From NCBI GenBank assembly GCA_016840905.1, contig JAEORM010000043.1, positions 1 through 5,805 of the forward strand: DNA of 5,805 bases. Reading direction: 5' to 3'. How positions within the stretch are numbered: the first letter of the stretch is position 1; each line of letters starts with the position of its first letter. The position numbers were made by a program, and so were the translations under genes. Below the pieces are notes generated by a model. The model ran no database searches and was not told the DNA's origin. It saw only the letters and a list, made by a program, of their open reading frames with translations. Positions 5,774 through 5,805 of the stretch are shown here, one piece after another. This DNA comes from Candidatus Gerdarchaeota archaeon (lineage in GTDB: Archaea > Asgardarchaeota > Heimdallarchaeia > JABLTI01).

Positions 5774-5805
5774 TTAGAACCAAGTTACTGGATCAGGTAT
5801 TTTTA
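5774..5805 (-). CDS. Possible C-terminal end of an upstream gene (partial)
   Basis: One minus-strand frame entering from the right edge reads KIPDPVTWF and then TAA at 5774-5776. The stop is 25 bp before the ATG of the NapH-like gene, a spacing usual within an operon. The composition is protein-like, but ten codons are too few to identify a family or exclude chance. If real, this gene would be the likely functional partner of the membrane ferredoxin. Confidence 0.3.
   Translation of the reverse strand, partial: KIPDPVTWF

Overview
This AT-rich window is archaeal. It carries the C/D-box RNP protein pair Nop5 and fibrillarin, an archaeal-type ribosomal protein L44e, a protein with an archaeal class III (type IV pilin-like) signal sequence, and TATA-type promoters with GGAG ribosome-binding sites. 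The lineage cannot be fixed from the sequence alone. Asgard or a related AT-rich mesophile is possible, but that is only an impression. Every gene I can support lies on the minus strand, so transcription runs from high to low coordinates.

In the order of transcription: (i) 5774-5805 may hold the last codons of an upstream gene. (ii) 4798-5748 encodes a NapH/MauN-type membrane ferredoxin. It is followed by an inverted repeat and a T-rich tract. (iii) 3948-4706 encodes a Sir2-type NAD-dependent protein deacylase with altered signature residues. (iv) 2627-3856 (nop5) and 1927-2613 (flpA) form a tight operon, 13 bp apart, for the rRNA 2'-O-methylation machinery. (v) 946-1818 encodes a 290-residue secreted or surface pilin-like protein with a GTG start. 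(vi) 531-839 encodes L44e (eL42) behind a good TATA box and is followed by a T-rich terminator-like tract. (vii) The left edge cuts a PAC2-family gene (1-391), probably with its own promoter.

The functional core is translation: rRNA modification, a large-subunit protein, and a PAC2 protein that in archaea usually travels with L44e. Here the genes that normally sit between L44e and PAC2 (S27e, aIF2-alpha, Nop10) are absent. A surface pilin-like gene is set between the flpA and L44e transcription units. The Sir2 and NapH-like genes look like separate units with no visible functional tie to the rest.

I see no CRISPR array, insertion sequence, tRNA, rRNA or convincing C/D-box guide RNA, and no intergenic stretch exceeds about 140 bases. 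Most of the window is ordinary archaeal housekeeping. The items most worth a second look are the pilin-like protein, the divergent sirtuin motifs, the shortened L44e-PAC2 arrangement, and a CAAAGGT element upstream of two TATA boxes.
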